DNA of 64,000 nt, from contig NZ_JACHYN010000008.1 in assembly GCF_014192915.1 (NCBI RefSeq), positions 136,989-200,988 on the forward strand, given 5' to 3'. A model generated the notes under the pieces. It searched no databases. It was not told the origin of the DNA and was given only the letters and a program-made list of their open reading frames with translations. This DNA is from Azospirillum sp. OGB3. GTDB lineage: Bacteria > Pseudomonadota > Alphaproteobacteria > Azospirillales > Azospirillaceae. Of the stretch, positions 36,881-46,583 are shown in pieces; position 1 is the stretch's first letter, and each line of letters begins with the position of its first letter. A program made the position numbers and the translations under genes.

Positions 36881-37423
36881 ATGAGCCATTCCTCTGGTGG
36901 AACTCCGGGGTCGGGAACGCCGCGTTCGGCCGACCTCTTCGCCGGCGCCGTGGTTGCCGCCGTCGCCGTTGCGGCCATCGTCGTGTCGGGCGGTTTTCCG
37001 ACGATGGCCGGCCTCGACACCGATGTCGGGCCGGCCCGCTTCCCGATCATTTACGCGGGTGCGCTGCTCGTGCTGAGCGCGATCCTGGTCATCGGCCGGC
37101 TGATGCCCAAGCGCGGCGCCCAGGCCCAATCCGCCCAGGCCGCCCCCGCCGAGCCGCAGGCCCCGGCCGAGGCGTTCCGGTTCCACCGGGTGGCCATCGG
37201 CGTGGTCGCGACCGCGGTCTACATCTACATGCTGTCCCTGATCGGCTACCTGCCCACGACGGTGGTGTTCCTCATCGGCATGATGCGGCTCATGGGCATG
37301 CGCAGCTGGGTCCGCGCCCCGATCATCGCGGTGGCGGTCACGGCCTTCCTCTATCTGGTGTTCCTGTACGCCCTGCAGATCCCGCTGCCGGACGGAAGCC
37401 TGTTCGAAACGGGCGAGTTCTAG
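36881..37423 (+). CDS. tctB: tripartite tricarboxylate-type transporter, small membrane subunit (TctB)
   Basis: The 180-residue protein has four membrane helices. The first (DLFAGAVVAAVAVAAIVVSGG) is followed by the conserved GPARFPIIYAGALLVLSAILVIG pattern, then a linker and two helices ending in LYLVFLYALQIPLPDG. This is the small, poorly conserved subunit of a TTT transporter. ATG 36881 has GGAG eight bases upstream. It lies between tctC and tctA in the normal CBA order. Confidence 0.88.
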   Translation: MSHSSGGTPGSGTPRSADLFAGAVVAAVAVAAIVVSGGFPTMAGLDTDVGPARFPIIYAGALLVLSAILVIGRLMPKRGAQAQSAQAAPAEPQAPAEAFRFHRVAIGVVATAVYIYMLSLIGYLPTTVVFLIGMMRLMGMRSWVRAPIIAVAVTAFLYLVFLYALQIPLPDGSLFETGEF

Positions 37424-37441
37424 TCAGCGAGGAGATGGAAG

Positions 37442-38977
37442 ATGTATGAAATCGACATGCTCCTTCAGGGTTTCGCCAACCTTGCCAACGAACCCCTGCC
37501 GCTTCTGCTCGCCCTGATCGGCGTCACGCTGGGCATCATCATCGGCGTGCTGCCCGGCCTGACGGCCACCATGGGCGTCGCGATCCTGCTGCCCTTCACC
37601 TTCGGCATGGACCCGGTTTCGGCCATCCTGATGCTGTGCGGCGTGTTCTTCGGCGGCATCTTCGGCGGCTCGATCACCGCGATCCTGCTCAAGATTCCGG
37701 GCACGCCGGCCGCCGCCGCGACCGCCATGGACGGTTACGCGCTGAGCCAGAAGGGCCAAGCCGGCCTCGCGCTGGGCACGGCGACGCTGTCCTCCTGCTT
37801 CGGCGGTTTCCTCAGCGTCTTCATGCTGATCTTCCTGGCGCCGCTGCTGGCCGGCATTGCGCTGGAATTCTCCGCTGCCGAGTCCTTCGCGCTCGCGGTG
37901 TTCGGCCTGTCGATCATCACCAGCGTGTCGGGCGACTCCCTGGTCAAGGGGCTGATCGCCGGCTTCCTCGGGCTCCTGCTGTCCACCGTCGGCCTCGACC
38001 CGATGGCCGGCTTCCCGCGCTTCACCGGCGGCTTCAACGAGCTGCTGAACGTTCCCTTCATTCCGGTGATGATCGGCCTGTTCGCGGCGTCGGAAGCCTT
38101 CAAGTCGCTGGGCCAGCCGGAGACGCGGGCCGAGGTCAAGGTCTACATCGGCCGGATCATCCCGCCCTGGAGCGTCTTCAAGGGATTGATCTTCACCATT
38201 CTCCGCTCGTCGGGTCTGGGCATCATCGTCGGCATCATCCCCGGCGCCGGCGCGGACATCGCGTCCTTCGTCGCCTACAACGAGGCCAAGCGCTTCTCCA
38301 AGAATCCGGAGAATTTCGGCAAGGGCGAGCTCAAGGGCGTCGCGGCGGCCGAATCCGGCGCCAACGCCTGCACCGGCGGCGACCTGCTGCCGATGATGAC
38401 GCTCGGCATTCCCGGCGACGCGGTGACCGCGGTCATGCTGGGCGCGCTGACCATGCAGGGCCTCCAACCCGGTCCGCTGCTGTTCAAGGACCACGCGGGT
38501 CTGGTGTTCACCCTGTTCGCCGGCATGCTGTTCTGCTATGCGGCCCTGTTGATCATCGGCCTGTCGTCGCTGCGCCTGATGGGCAAAGTGCTGGAGATGC
38601 CGCGCGCCATCCTGACGCCGCTCATCCTGGCGCTCTGCGTCGTCGGCGCCTACGCCATCAACAACAGCATGTTCGACGTGGGCATCATGCTGGCGGTCGG
38701 CGTGGTCGGCTTCTTCATGCAGCGTTGGGACTATCCGGCGTCGCCGGTCGTCCTGGCCCTGATCATGGGTCCGATGGCCGAGGCGAGCTTCCGCCGCGCC
38801 CTGTCGCTGTCAGGCGGCAGCCTGGACTTCCTCTACACCCGTCCGATCACGCTCGGCCTGCTGACCGTCGCGGTCATCACCCTGGCGCTGCCGCTGCTGC
38901 GCTACTTCCGGGGCAACGGCGGCAACGGTCCGACCGCGGACGGCGCGACCGCCGGCACCGTGGGGTCCGCGAAATGA
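37442..38977 (+). CDS. tctA: tripartite tricarboxylate-type transporter, large membrane subunit (TctA)
   Basis: The 511-residue protein has about 11-12 membrane helices. The diagnostic TctA motifs are LGIIIGVLPGLTATMGVAILLPFTFGM, GGSITAILLKIPGTPAAAATAMDGY and GGDLLPMMTLGIPGDAVTAVMLGAL. It is the pore of a secondary transporter driven by an ion gradient and fed by TctC. Its stop overlaps the start of the lactonase gene in an ATGA arrangement, tying the transporter to the catabolic enzymes. Confidence 0.94.
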   Translation: MYEIDMLLQGFANLANEPLPLLLALIGVTLGIIIGVLPGLTATMGVAILLPFTFGMDPVSAILMLCGVFFGGIFGGSITAILLKIPGTPAAAATAMDGYALSQKGQAGLALGTATLSSCFGGFLSVFMLIFLAPLLAGIALEFSAAESFALAVFGLSIITSVSGDSLVKGLIAGFLGLLLSTVGLDPMAGFPRFTGGFNELLNVPFIPVMIGLFAASEAFKSLGQPETRAEVKVYIGRIIPPWSVFKGLIFTILRSSGLGIIVGIIPGAGADIASFVAYNEAKRFSKNPENFGKGELKGVAAAESGANACTGGDLLPMMTLGIPGDAVTAVMLGALTMQGLQPGPLLFKDHAGLVFTLFAGMLFCYAALLIIGLSSLRLMGKVLEMPRAILTPLILALCVVGAYAINNSMFDVGIMLAVGVVGFFMQRWDYPASPVVLALIMGPMAEASFRRALSLSGGSLDFLYTRPITLGLLTVAVITLALPLLRYFRGNGGNGPTADGATAGTVGSAK

Positions 38978-39900
38978 CGGCCCGTGGCGTTGCGGTCACC
39001 CAAATCGGCCTGGAGGCCGTCTTCGATCCCGATCTGCGCAACGGCACCGGCGAGAATCCGGTCTGGGACGCCGAGCGGGGGCTGTGGACCTGGATCGACA
39101 TTCCGGCGCGGACCATCCATCGGCTCGACCCCTCCAGCGGCGCCCACCGCCGCTGGACCCTGCCGGAGATGATCGGCAGCCTCGTCCTGCGTCCGGACGG
39201 CGGCGTGGTCTGCGCCTGCGAGACCGGCGTCTTCGACGTCGATCTGGCGGGGGAAGGCGGGGAGGCGGTTGTTACAGTCCTCGCCACCCACCGCTTCCCC
39301 AAGGAAGGCATGCGCTTCAACGACGGGCGCTGCGACCGGCAGGGGCGGTTCTGGCTGTCCAGCATGGTCATGGACATCAGCAAGGGCGACTCCTCCGGCC
39401 TCTGGCACCGCTTCACCCGCGCCGACGGGCTGACGGACACCGGGACCGGCGGCTACATCATTCCCAACGGCTCCGCCTTCAGTCCGGACGGGCGCACCCT
39501 CTACGCGTCCGACAGCCACCGCGACGTGCGGATGGTCTGGGCCTGGGATTACGACACGGACACCGGCACCGCCACCAACCGCCGCCCCTTCGTCGACATG
39601 CGGGCGATGGTCGGGCGCCCCGACGGTGCGGCGGTGGACGTCGACGGCTGCTACTGGATCTGCTGCCTGGACGAGGGCTGCATCAAGCGCTTCACCCCGG
39701 ACGGTGAACTCGACCGCCGCATCGAGGTGCCGATGCGCAAGCCGACCATGTGCGCCTTCGGCGGGCCGGACCTGCGGACGATGCTGGTCACCTCGCTCAG
39801 CCGCGGGCCGGCGGACCTCGTCGAGGACCCGCATGGCGGGCGCGTCCTGATGTTCGATCCCGGCGCCCAGGGCCTGCCGGAACCCCGCCTGACTGTTTGA
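38974..39900 (+). CDS. SMP-30/gluconolactonase-family sugar lactonase
   Basis: The 308-residue beta-propeller enzyme starts at ATG 38974, which overlaps the tctA stop. The divalent-metal ligands of the SMP-30 family are visible as Glu in GTGENPVWD, Asn in RFNDGRCDRQG, Asn in IPNGSAFSPDG and Asp in GRPDGAAVDVDG. It would open an aldonolactone, most probably D-galactono-1,4-lactone or L-arabinono-lactone, made by the dehydrogenase encoded next. The operon context favours galactonate. The frame is open upstream as far as 37636 but that part is the shadow of tctA. Confidence 0.88.
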   Translation: MTARGVAVTQIGLEAVFDPDLRNGTGENPVWDAERGLWTWIDIPARTIHRLDPSSGAHRRWTLPEMIGSLVLRPDGGVVCACETGVFDVDLAGEGGEAVVTVLATHRFPKEGMRFNDGRCDRQGRFWLSSMVMDISKGDSSGLWHRFTRADGLTDTGTGGYIIPNGSAFSPDGRTLYASDSHRDVRMVWAWDYDTDTGTATNRRPFVDMRAMVGRPDGAAVDVDGCYWICCLDEGCIKRFTPDGELDRRIEVPMRKPTMCAFGGPDLRTMLVTSLSRGPADLVEDPHGGRVLMFDPGAQGLPEPRLTV

Positions 39901-39901
39901 A

Positions 39902-39924
39902 CCCTCTCCCCAGAGGGGAGAGGG
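39902..39924. repeat. perfect 10-bp hairpin, second copy
   Basis: CCCTCTCCCC, loop AGA, GGGGAGAGGG directly follows the lactonase stop. It has the same stem as the hairpin at 19696-19718. The sequence after it is not T-rich, so it is probably a dispersed intergenic repeat with possible mRNA-processing effects between two genes of one operon. Confidence 0.6.
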
Positions 39925-39955
39925 AACTTCAAGACCAAGACACGAGAGGCAAGGA

Positions 39956-40732
39956 ATGTTTGACGATCTGAAGGGCAAGCGCGTTCTGATCACCGGTTCC
40001 ACGCAGGGCATCGGCCTGGCGGCGGTGGAGGCGTTCGCCCGCGCCGGCGCCAAGGTCGCCATGAACGGCCGCCGCGTTCCGGCGGACCTGGAGGCCACGC
40101 TGGCCCGTCTGAACGGGCTGGGCGGCGAGGTCGTCTTCCTCCAGGCCGACGTGTCGGACAGCGCGGCGTGCGGCACGCTGATCGAAGCCTTCGTGGAGCG
40201 CTTCGGCGGCATCGACGTGCTCGTCAACAACGCGGGCGGTCTGGTCGCGCGCAAGCCGCTGCCGGAGATCGACGATGCCTTCTTCGACGCGGTGACCGAC
40301 CTGAACGCGCGTTCGGCGCTGATGGTGACCAAGCACGCCCTGCCGCACCTGAAGGCCGCAGCGGCGCAGAACGGCACCACCTCCTCGGTGATCTCGGTCG
40401 GTTCGGTCGCCGGCTACACCGGCGGCGGTCCGGGCGCGGGCCTGTACGGTGCGGCCAAGGCGTGGCTGCACAACATCCAGAAGAACTGGGTGGCTTTCCA
40501 CACGAAGGACGGCATCCGCTTCAACATGGTGTCGCCGGGCACCTTCGACACGGCCTTCCACGCCGACAAGGACGAGGACACCAAGGCCCGCATCAGCTCC
40601 GGCTTCCCGATGGGCCGCTTCGGCCGTCCGGAGGAATGCGCCCCGACCTTCCTGTTCTTCGCGTCACACGCCTGCAGCGGCTACATCACCGGTCAGGTGC
40701 TCGACGTCAACGGCGGCCAATACATGCCGTAA
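39956..40732 (+). CDS. SDR-family sugar dehydrogenase (probably galactose/aldose 1-dehydrogenase)
   Basis: The 258-residue classical short-chain dehydrogenase has the cofactor motif TGSTQGIGLAAVEAFA (residues 13-28), NNAGG near 92, a catalytic Ser in SVISVGSVAGYTGGG and the YxxxK pair in LYGAAKAW, and a C-terminal YITGQVLDVNGGQYMP. The Arg in NGRR after strand 2 suggests NADP or dual use. As last gene of a cluster with a lactonase, KDGal kinase and KDPGal aldolase, oxidation of an aldose to its lactone is the likely reaction, as in the De Ley-Doudoroff route. The substrate is inferred only from context. Confidence 0.82.
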   Translation: MFDDLKGKRVLITGSTQGIGLAAVEAFARAGAKVAMNGRRVPADLEATLARLNGLGGEVVFLQADVSDSAACGTLIEAFVERFGGIDVLVNNAGGLVARKPLPEIDDAFFDAVTDLNARSALMVTKHALPHLKAAAAQNGTTSSVISVGSVAGYTGGGPGAGLYGAAKAWLHNIQKNWVAFHTKDGIRFNMVSPGTFDTAFHADKDEDTKARISSGFPMGRFGRPEECAPTFLFFASHACSGYITGQVLDVNGGQYMP

Positions 40733-40779
40733 TGGGCACATGCCGTAACGATCGGCTGTCCCGTCCGCGTCCGCTTGGG

Positions 40780-41217
40780 TCAGAGCGGGCGCGGCGGGAT
40801 GCCCGCTGTAAAGGCCGCCGTCTTGGCGGCAATGGCCGGCAGGGTGGGGAAGGGCGCGCCGTCCTCGCACCGCAACTGCCGGGCCACCGCGTGCAGGGTG
40901 CCGTGATGGCGGCGGCAGAGGATGCCGTCGGCGTCGCGGTCATAGAGCCGGACGAACTGGACGGGCGCCGCCCCGTCCTCCGCATGGACCTCCACCTCCA
41001 CCAGATGGGTGCAGAAGGAACAGGCGGTCAGCGGGTCCGTCGAATCGAAGGCCACGCCGGCCTCCAGGCAGCGCCGGGCGAAGGCTTCCAGAAGCACCGA
41101 CGCGCTGTCCACCGCATCCAGCCCGCGCAGGGCGTGCACGACGTCGCGCATGTGGGCGACCTCCGGCAGGATCAGTCCCGCGGCGGAATGGCGGTCGTGA
41201 ATCACCAGCTTCATCAT
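40780..41217 (-). CDS. small Cys-containing hypothetical protein, 145 aa
   Basis: I do not recognise this protein. It starts MMKLVIHDRHSAAGLILPEVAHMRD and has a middle helical region (ASVLLEAFARRCLEAGVAF). A C-terminal half follows with two Cys/His pairs, CSFCTH and CRRHH, separated by a predicted beta region (LVEVEVHAEDGAAPVQFVRLYDRDADG), consistent with a zinc site. It is cytoplasmic. Its ATG overlaps the stop of the gene before it (ATGATGA arrangement), so the two are coupled. A start far upstream at 41835 is open but would swallow the neighbour and is rejected. Confidence 0.55.
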   Translation of the reverse strand: MMKLVIHDRHSAAGLILPEVAHMRDVVHALRGLDAVDSASVLLEAFARRCLEAGVAFDSTDPLTACSFCTHLVEVEVHAEDGAAPVQFVRLYDRDADGILCRRHHGTLHAVARQLRCEDGAPFPTLPAIAAKTAAFTAGIPPRPL

Positions 41218-41459
41218 GATGCGCAGGCCGTCTCGAACAGGGTGGAGCGGTGGTTGGCCGTGCCGCTTGCGACGGCGTAGCCGGGCCGGCTCGACCACAC
41301 CCGCTGGCGGATGCGGATCTGCGTCCGGCAATCCGCCGAACAGTAGAGCGGGGTGGGGCCGCGACCGGAAGTGCGGGTGAACGGGCGCCCACAGCAGGCG
41401 CAATGCAGCGTGGGCGTGGCAAGGGTCGGAGTCGTATGGGTGCGTGAGGGCATCGGCAT
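41214..41459 (-). CDS. small zinc-ribbon-like protein, 81 aa
   Basis: The small basic protein has CACCGRPFTRTSGRGPTPLYCSADCR in two overlapping parts: a CxCC-type pair and a YCSADC pair 18 residues later. This is the spacing of a treble-clef or zinc-ribbon fold like the FCS/MYND-type or YacG-type small fingers. The start may be 41459, 41453 or a GTG at 41471; none has a good ribosome site. It is translationally coupled to the following 145-aa Cys protein. The pair of metal-binding motifs in coupled genes suggests a joint role, but I cannot name one. Confidence 0.5.
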   Translation of the reverse strand: MPMPSRTHTTPTLATPTLHCACCGRPFTRTSGRGPTPLYCSADCRTQIRIRQRVWSSRPGYAVASGTANHRSTLFETACAS

Positions 41460-41825
41460 GGCTGGATTCACGAGGCATTTCCAAAGTTGGACGGACTATA
41501 CGGGTGGTCTGTGACAGTTTGACGGGTGGGGGCGGGCTACCACTTTTTCGCGCCCAGGCCGCCGCCCGCGGACACGGAAACACCCTTGGACGCCGACCGG
41601 TTCCCCTGGCGTGGAATGGCGCCTTTAAATCCGGACATTGCATAAAATGCAGTTGTTTTTCTTGGTGCGGAACAAGCCGAGGGGAGAATCCATCGCAACA
41701 ACAGCTCTGATAAATTGTCTTTGATGATAAAAAATCGCGTTGTAAGGTCCGTTTCGGCGGGTGAGGATGTTTCTGCAGGCTGGTCGACGGATCGTCCCTT
41801 TCCGCTGCAAGAGGAAGGGGCGGAC
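41460..41825. other. gene-free 366-bp promoter region with palindrome
   Basis: No ORF here looks coding. The part from 41625 to 41760 is markedly AT-rich for this genome. It contains a perfect inverted repeat TGCAT-AAA-ATGCA at 41639-41651, about 175 bases upstream of the REC-kinase start. It is a likely promoter for the kinase (plus strand) and the small Cys proteins (minus strand). Confidence 0.4.
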
Positions 41826-43055
41826 ATGGGAGCACCGACGAAGGCGACGATTCTCATCGTGGATGACACCGCCGACAACCTGTCGCTGCTGAGCAGCCAC
41901 CTGAAATCCATTTATGCGGTCAAGACGGTGAACAACGGTGACGCCGCGCTGCGCATCGCCTTTTCCGATCATCCGCCGGACCTGATCCTGCTCGATGTGA
42001 TGATGCCGAGCATGGATGGATACGAGGTGTGCCGTCGTCTGAAGGCCGATCCGCGGACCTGCGACGTTCCGGTGATCTTTCTGACCGCCCGCACCTCGGT
42101 GGAGGACGAGAAGTTCGGCCTCGACCTGGGTGCGGTCGATTACATCAGCAAACCCATCAGTCCCCCCATCGTCCTGGCTCGGGTGAAGAACCACCTGTCG
42201 TTGAAGGCCACCGCCGACTCGCTGCGGGCCACCGTCGAGGAGGTGCGCGCCGCCCACAGCCGGCTGGAGGAAACCCAGCAGCATCTGATCCAGACGGAGA
42301 AGATGGCGGCGTTGGGCCTGCTGGTGTCCGGCGTCGCCCATGAGATCAACACGCCGATCGGCGTGGCGCTGACCGCGGTGTCCCATCTCTCCGGCCTAGT
42401 CGAATCGCTGGCCTCGCAATTCCAGAGCGGGGCGATCCGCAAGTCCGACCTTGCGCGTTTCCTGGAGAACGCGCGGGAGGGGGCGTTGCTGGTCACCACC
42501 AACATCGTGCGCACCGCCAACCTGATCCAGAGCTTCAAGCAGGTGGTGGTGGACCGCGCCGGATCGGAGCGGCGGGTGTTCGACCTCAAGGACTATCTGT
42601 CCGACGCGCTGTTCGGGCTGGACCCGCATCTGCGCGAGACCGGTCACAGCCTTACCGTGTCCTGCCCCGCCGGCCTGACCATCGACAGCCATCCCGGTCC
42701 CCTCTCGGAGGTGCTGTCGATCCTGATCCGCAACGCCGTAGCCCACGCCTTCCGGCCCGGCCAAAGCGGGCGCGTCACGCTGTCGGTCACCCCGTGGGAG
42801 GAGAACTGGGTGGAGTTGCGCCTGTCCGACGATGGCAAGGGAATCGACCCGGAGCATCTGCCCAAGCTGTTCGATCCCTTCTTCACCACCCGCCGCGGCG
42901 TCGAGTTCCCGGGACTGGGACTCTACATCGCCTTCAACCTTGTCCATCAGGTTCTTCAGGGAACCATCGAGGTGGAAAGCCTTCCCGGCGGCGGCGCCAC
43001 CTTCGTCGTGCGCATGCCGCGGCGCGTCTCCGCTCTGGCCGAAGCGCCGGCCTGA
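41826..43055 (+). CDS. receiver-histidine kinase (REC-HisKA-HATPase)
   Basis: The 409-residue soluble protein has an N-terminal receiver (residues 6-120; VDDTADN, phosphoacceptor in [18 protein letters not shown], Lys in YISKPISPP), a short coiled coil, and a kinase core with [22 protein letters not shown], an N box IRNAVAHAF and [21 protein letters not shown]. This is the inverted architecture seen in kinases that are switched by phosphorylation of their own receiver. ATG 41826 has AAGGGG six bases upstream. Its receiver is closely similar to the stand-alone receiver encoded convergently 24 bp downstream, suggesting a phosphorelay pair. Confidence 0.88.
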   Translation: MGAPTKATILIVDDTADNLSLLSSHLKSIYAVKTVNNGDAALRIAFSDHPPDLILLDVMMPSMDGYEVCRRLKADPRTCDVPVIFLTARTSVEDEKFGLDLGAVDYISKPISPPIVLARVKNHLSLKATADSLRATVEEVRAAHSRLEETQQHLIQTEKMAALGLLVSGVAHEINTPIGVALTAVSHLSGLVESLASQFQSGAIRKSDLARFLENAREGALLVTTNIVRTANLIQSFKQVVVDRAGSERRVFDLKDYLSDALFGLDPHLRETGHSLTVSCPAGLTIDSHPGPLSEVLSILIRNAVAHAFRPGQSGRVTLSVTPWEENWVELRLSDDGKGIDPEHLPKLFDPFFTTRRGVEFPGLGLYIAFNLVHQVLQGTIEVESLPGGGATFVVRMPRRVSALAEAPA

Positions 43056-43079
43056 GGCCGGCGCGGGCACGCACCGCGC

Positions 43080-43487
43080 TCAGGACGGTGGGATGCGGGC
43101 GGCGACCCGCCGCAGCACCGCCGGGGGATCGACCGGCTTGGCGATGTAGTCCACCGCCCCCAGGGCGAAGCCATGCTCCCGGTCGGCCTCGTCGGCCCGG
43201 CCCGTCAGGAAGATCACCGGGATGTGCCGGGTCGCCGGCGCCTTCTTCAAGGCGGCGCAGACCGCGTAGCCGTCCATGTCCGGCATCACCACGTCGAGCA
43301 GGATCAGGTCGGGCGCCGGTGACGCGGCGGCAATCTCCAGCGCCTTGCGCCCGTTGTTGGCGACCTTCACCTTGTAGCTTTCCTTCAGCAAGCCGCTGAG
43401 CAGCTTCAGGTTGTCCGGCGTGTCGTCCACGATGAGAATCGTGGGCTTTGGCGCAGCGGGAGCCGGTGCGGGCGATGCGATGTCCAT
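43080..43487 (-). CDS. stand-alone response regulator (single receiver domain)
   Basis: The 135-residue protein is a receiver domain with a 15-residue Pro/Ala-rich leader. The acidic pocket is VDDTPDN, the phosphoacceptor is in DLILLDVVMPDMDGYAVC, the Thr/Ser switch is in VIFLTGRA and the Lys is in YIAKPVDPP. No output domain is present, so it acts by phosphotransfer or protein contact, as CheY- and Spo0F-type regulators do. It lies 44 bp downstream of the TorS-like hybrid kinase on the same strand and is probably part of that operon. Confidence 0.9.
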   Translation of the reverse strand: MDIASPAPAPAAPKPTILIVDDTPDNLKLLSGLLKESYKVKVANNGRKALEIAAASPAPDLILLDVVMPDMDGYAVCAALKKAPATRHIPVIFLTGRADEADREHGFALGAVDYIAKPVDPPAVLRRVAARIPPS

Positions 43488-43531
43488 GAAGGCGTTCCGA
43501 TGTGGAGGGGACTGGCAGGGCCGGCCTCAGT

Positions 43532-46500
43532 TCAGACTTGGGCGGCCGCGTTGCGGACGACCAGCGCCGCGTTCAGGGTGGCACTGGCCTCGTCGAAGTC
43601 GAAATTGCGAATCTGATCGGCGATGGCGTCGAACCGGTCGGGGAAGGCGGCTTGCAGCAGGCTCGCGTTGGCGGACAGCACCTCCTCCGCGTCGGGGTCG
43701 CTGTCGAGGAGAAGTCGGCGGAGTTGGTCGCACACAGCAACAAGCGCGTCCGCATCCACCGCGGCGTTCCCGCCTTGGGACGGTGCGGCGTCGTCAATCG
43801 ACGCCAGCGCCGCGTCCAGATGGGCGAGAAGGGCGCCCAGCGGCGGCTCCAGCGCGGCAAGCCGTGCATCGATCTCCGGACGTGGCCGGGCGTTGCGGAT
43901 GATCGCCTCCAGGCCTTCGGCGGCGTCCTGGACCGGGTGGGCGCCGATGTTGCCGGCCGTCCCCTTCAGCGTGTGGGCGTAGCGCTCCGCCGTGGCGAGG
44001 TCGTTCTCGTCAAGCGCCGCGCGAATGGCGGTTGTCACACCGCGCTGCCCGGCGGTGAATTTGCGCAGCAGGTCGAGGTAGAGACGCTTCTTGCCCAGCA
44101 CACGCGACAGCCCGGTGACGGTGTCGAGCCCTGGAATGCCGGTGGGAAGATCGCCCGGCTCCTCCGCAACGGGCGCGGGGAAGGGGGCCGGGGCCTCGGC
44201 GCCCAGCCCCGGCCGGGGCGTCACCCAGGCCAGCAGGGCGGTCCACAGCGCGTCCGGGTCGATGGGCTTTGCCAGATAATCATTCATGCCCGCGTCCAGG
44301 CAACGCTCGCGGTCGGCCTGCATGGCGTTGGCGGTCATCGCGACGATGGGCAGGCCGGCGAAGCCCAACCGGCGGATTTCCACGGTCGCCGCGATGCCGT
44401 CCATGACCGGCATCTGCATGTCCATCAGCACGAGGTCGTAGGGGGCCGCCCGCACCATGGCCACGGCAATCGCGCCATTCTCCGCAACCTCCACCACCAG
44501 CCCGGCGTCGCCCAGCAACTCGCAGGCCACCTGCTGGTTCAGGTCGTTGTCCTCGGCCAGCAGGACGCGGGCGCCGCGCAAGCCCGACAGGTCGGCCGGA
44601 GCGACGGCCGTCACCGGAAGAGCGTCCGCAGCCTGCTCGTCGGCACCCAGAACCCGCATGATGCCGTCGAACAGCGCCGACGGGTTGACCGGTTTGAACA
44701 GCACCTCTTCGATGGCCGTGTTCTCTGCGCCCCTCAGCACCTCTTCCCGTCCGTAGGACGTGACCATGATGTGGTGTGGCGCCTGATCCAGCTCCAGCGC
44801 CGCGAGGCCGGCCGAGGTTTCCAACCCGTCCATGCCCGGCATCTGCCAGTCCAGCAGGACGACGCGGAAGGGCCGGCCCTCGCGCGCCGCGAAGCGGGCC
44901 GCCTGGATCGCGGCGGGGCCGGAATCGACCGCCTCGGCGGTGAAGGACATGGCCGCCAGCATGTCGGTCAACACGACGCGGGCGTTCTCGTTGTCGTCCA
45001 CCACCAGACAGCGCAGGCCGCGCAAGTCGGGCCGCGGGAGCAGCACGCGGCGCGGCTTGTCGCGGCCCAGCCGGGCGGTGAACCAGAAGCAGGAGCCGCG
45101 GCCCGGCGCGCTCTCCACCCCGACCGAGCCGCCCATCAGCTCGGCCAGCCGCTTGGAGATGGCCAGACCCAGGCCGGTGCCGCCGTATTTGCGTGTGGTC
45201 GAGGCGTCGGCCTGCTGAAAGCTCTGGAAAAGTTGATTTTTCTGCTCGTCGCTCAAGCCGATCCCGGTGTCGCGCACCTCGAAGCGGACGAGCAGATCCT
45301 CGCCGGCCTCCTCCTCCAGCCGGACGATGATGGCGATCTCGCCGCGCTCGGTGAACTTGACCGCGTTGTTGGCGTAGTTGACCAGAATCTGGCCGATGCG
45401 CAGCGGATCGCCGATCAGGTCGCTGGGCACGTTCTGGGCGACGTCGAAGATCAGTTCCAGCCCCTTGGCGGCAGCCTTCTCCGCGATCAGGTCGGCCAGC
45501 GTGCCTAGCACCTTGTCGAGGTGGAAGCCGGTGCGCTCGACGCTCAGCTTCCCGGCCTCGATCTTGGAGAAATCCAGGATGTCGTTGATGATGCCCAGCA
45601 GATGCTGGCCGGACTGGCTGATCTTGAGGAGGTAGTCGCGTTGGCGCAGCGTCAGGTCGGTCTTCAGCGCCAGATGCGACAGGCCGATCACCGCGTTCAT
45701 CGGGGTGCGGATCTCGTGGCTCATGTTGGCGAGGAAGCTGGCCTTCGCCAGGGATGCCGCCTCCGCCCGGTCGCGGGTCAGGCGCAGCTCCTCGGCCTGC
45801 GTGCCCAGCCGGACGACGGCGTTCTGGATGCTGTCCAGTTCCTGCGTGCGGGCGCCGGGAAGCCGGATGTCGCGCTCGCCCTCGCCAATGCGGCGCAGGC
45901 CGTCGGCGGCGGCGAGCAGCGGCCGCACCACATGGCGGCGGATCAGCAGCCCGGCGGCGATGAAGATCGCCAGCACCGCGACGAAGGCGAACTGGATGAC
46001 CTGCGACACCAGGCGGGTGCGCTCCTGGATCTGGCCGAGGCGTCCCGCCGTCAGTTCGGTCACGTCAACGAGCAGCCGGTCGCCGACCGTGTTCAGTTCC
46101 ACCAGCGTCTGCGCCCACGCTTCGGCGAGGCGTTCCTCCTCGGCGGTCGGAACGGGGTCGCCGGGGGAGGCGCCTTCCAACCGCCGCGCCTTCGCCGAGG
46201 AGACTTGCCGGATGACCGAATAAGCGTCCGTCACCTGCCGTTTCAGGGTGGGATCGAACTGGAAGGTCGGGTGGAAAGCCAGAGCCTGGGCGGCCAACAG
46301 GGCTTCTCGGCGGCGGCGGGGGTCGGCGGCGGAAAGAACGATCGCGCCCGACTGCTTCAGCCGCTCCAGATTCACGACGGCGCGCTGGCGCTCCAGGATC
46401 AGCGGCACCATGCGGTCCTGGCTGTCGGCCGCCAGCCGTTCCATCTTGCCCTGTTCCGCGACGATGCCGAGGAAGAGCAAGCCGATCAGCGCCAACAGGA

Positions 46501-46570
46501 TCGCACCACCGGTGAGAATGGCGGGCTGCAGCCGTACGCGGGGATGCCTGCGGTCGCGGGCGGACGCCAT
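43532..46570 (-). CDS. TorS-like hybrid histidine kinase with two receivers and Hpt
   Basis: The 1012-residue inner-membrane kinase has a membrane helix at about 15-36, a periplasmic helical domain (about 40-188), a second helix (about 188-210) and HAMP. HisKA follows with [21 protein letters not shown] near 284, then HATPase ([19 protein letters not shown]), receiver 1 (about 520-640, DWQMPGMDG), receiver 2 (about 668-785, DMQMPVMDG), and an Hpt domain near 868 with [13 protein letters not shown]. This is a full phosphorelay in one chain. Two periplasmic binding proteins are encoded just upstream in the same operon, which suggests they present ligands to the sensor domain, as TorT does for TorS. 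Confidence 0.93.
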   Translation of the reverse strand: MASARDRRHPRVRLQPAILTGGAILLALIGLLFLGIVAEQGKMERLAADSQDRMVPLILERQRAVVNLERLKQSGAIVLSAADPRRRREALLAAQALAFHPTFQFDPTLKRQVTDAYSVIRQVSSAKARRLEGASPGDPVPTAEEERLAEAWAQTLVELNTVGDRLLVDVTELTAGRLGQIQERTRLVSQVIQFAFVAVLAIFIAAGLLIRRHVVRPLLAAADGLRRIGEGERDIRLPGARTQELDSIQNAVVRLGTQAEELRLTRDRAEAASLAKASFLANMSHEIRTPMNAVIGLSHLALKTDLTLRQRDYLLKISQSGQHLLGIINDILDFSKIEAGKLSVERTGFHLDKVLGTLADLIAEKAAAKGLELIFDVAQNVPSDLIGDPLRIGQILVNYANNAVKFTERGEIAIIVRLEEEAGEDLLVRFEVRDTGIGLSDEQKNQLFQSFQQADASTTRKYGGTGLGLAISKRLAELMGGSVGVESAPGRGSCFWFTARLGRDKPRRVLLPRPDLRGLRCLVVDDNENARVVLTDMLAAMSFTAEAVDSGPAAIQAARFAAREGRPFRVVLLDWQMPGMDGLETSAGLAALELDQAPHHIMVTSYGREEVLRGAENTAIEEVLFKPVNPSALFDGIMRVLGADEQAADALPVTAVAPADLSGLRGARVLLAEDNDLNQQVACELLGDAGLVVEVAENGAIAVAMVRAAPYDLVLMDMQMPVMDGIAATVEIRRLGFAGLPIVAMTANAMQADRERCLDAGMNDYLAKPIDPDALWTALLAWVTPRPGLGAEAPAPFPAPVAEEPGDLPTGIPGLDTVTGLSRVLGKKRLYLDLLRKFTAGQRGVTTAIRAALDENDLATAERYAHTLKGTAGNIGAHPVQDAAEGLEAIIRNARPRPEIDARLAALEPPLGALLAHLDAALASIDDAAPSQGGNAAVDADALVAVCDQLRRLLLDSDPDAEEVLSANASLLQAAFPDRFDAIADQIRNFDFDEASATLNAALVVRNAAAQV

Positions 46571-46583
46571 GGCCGGTTCCGGT

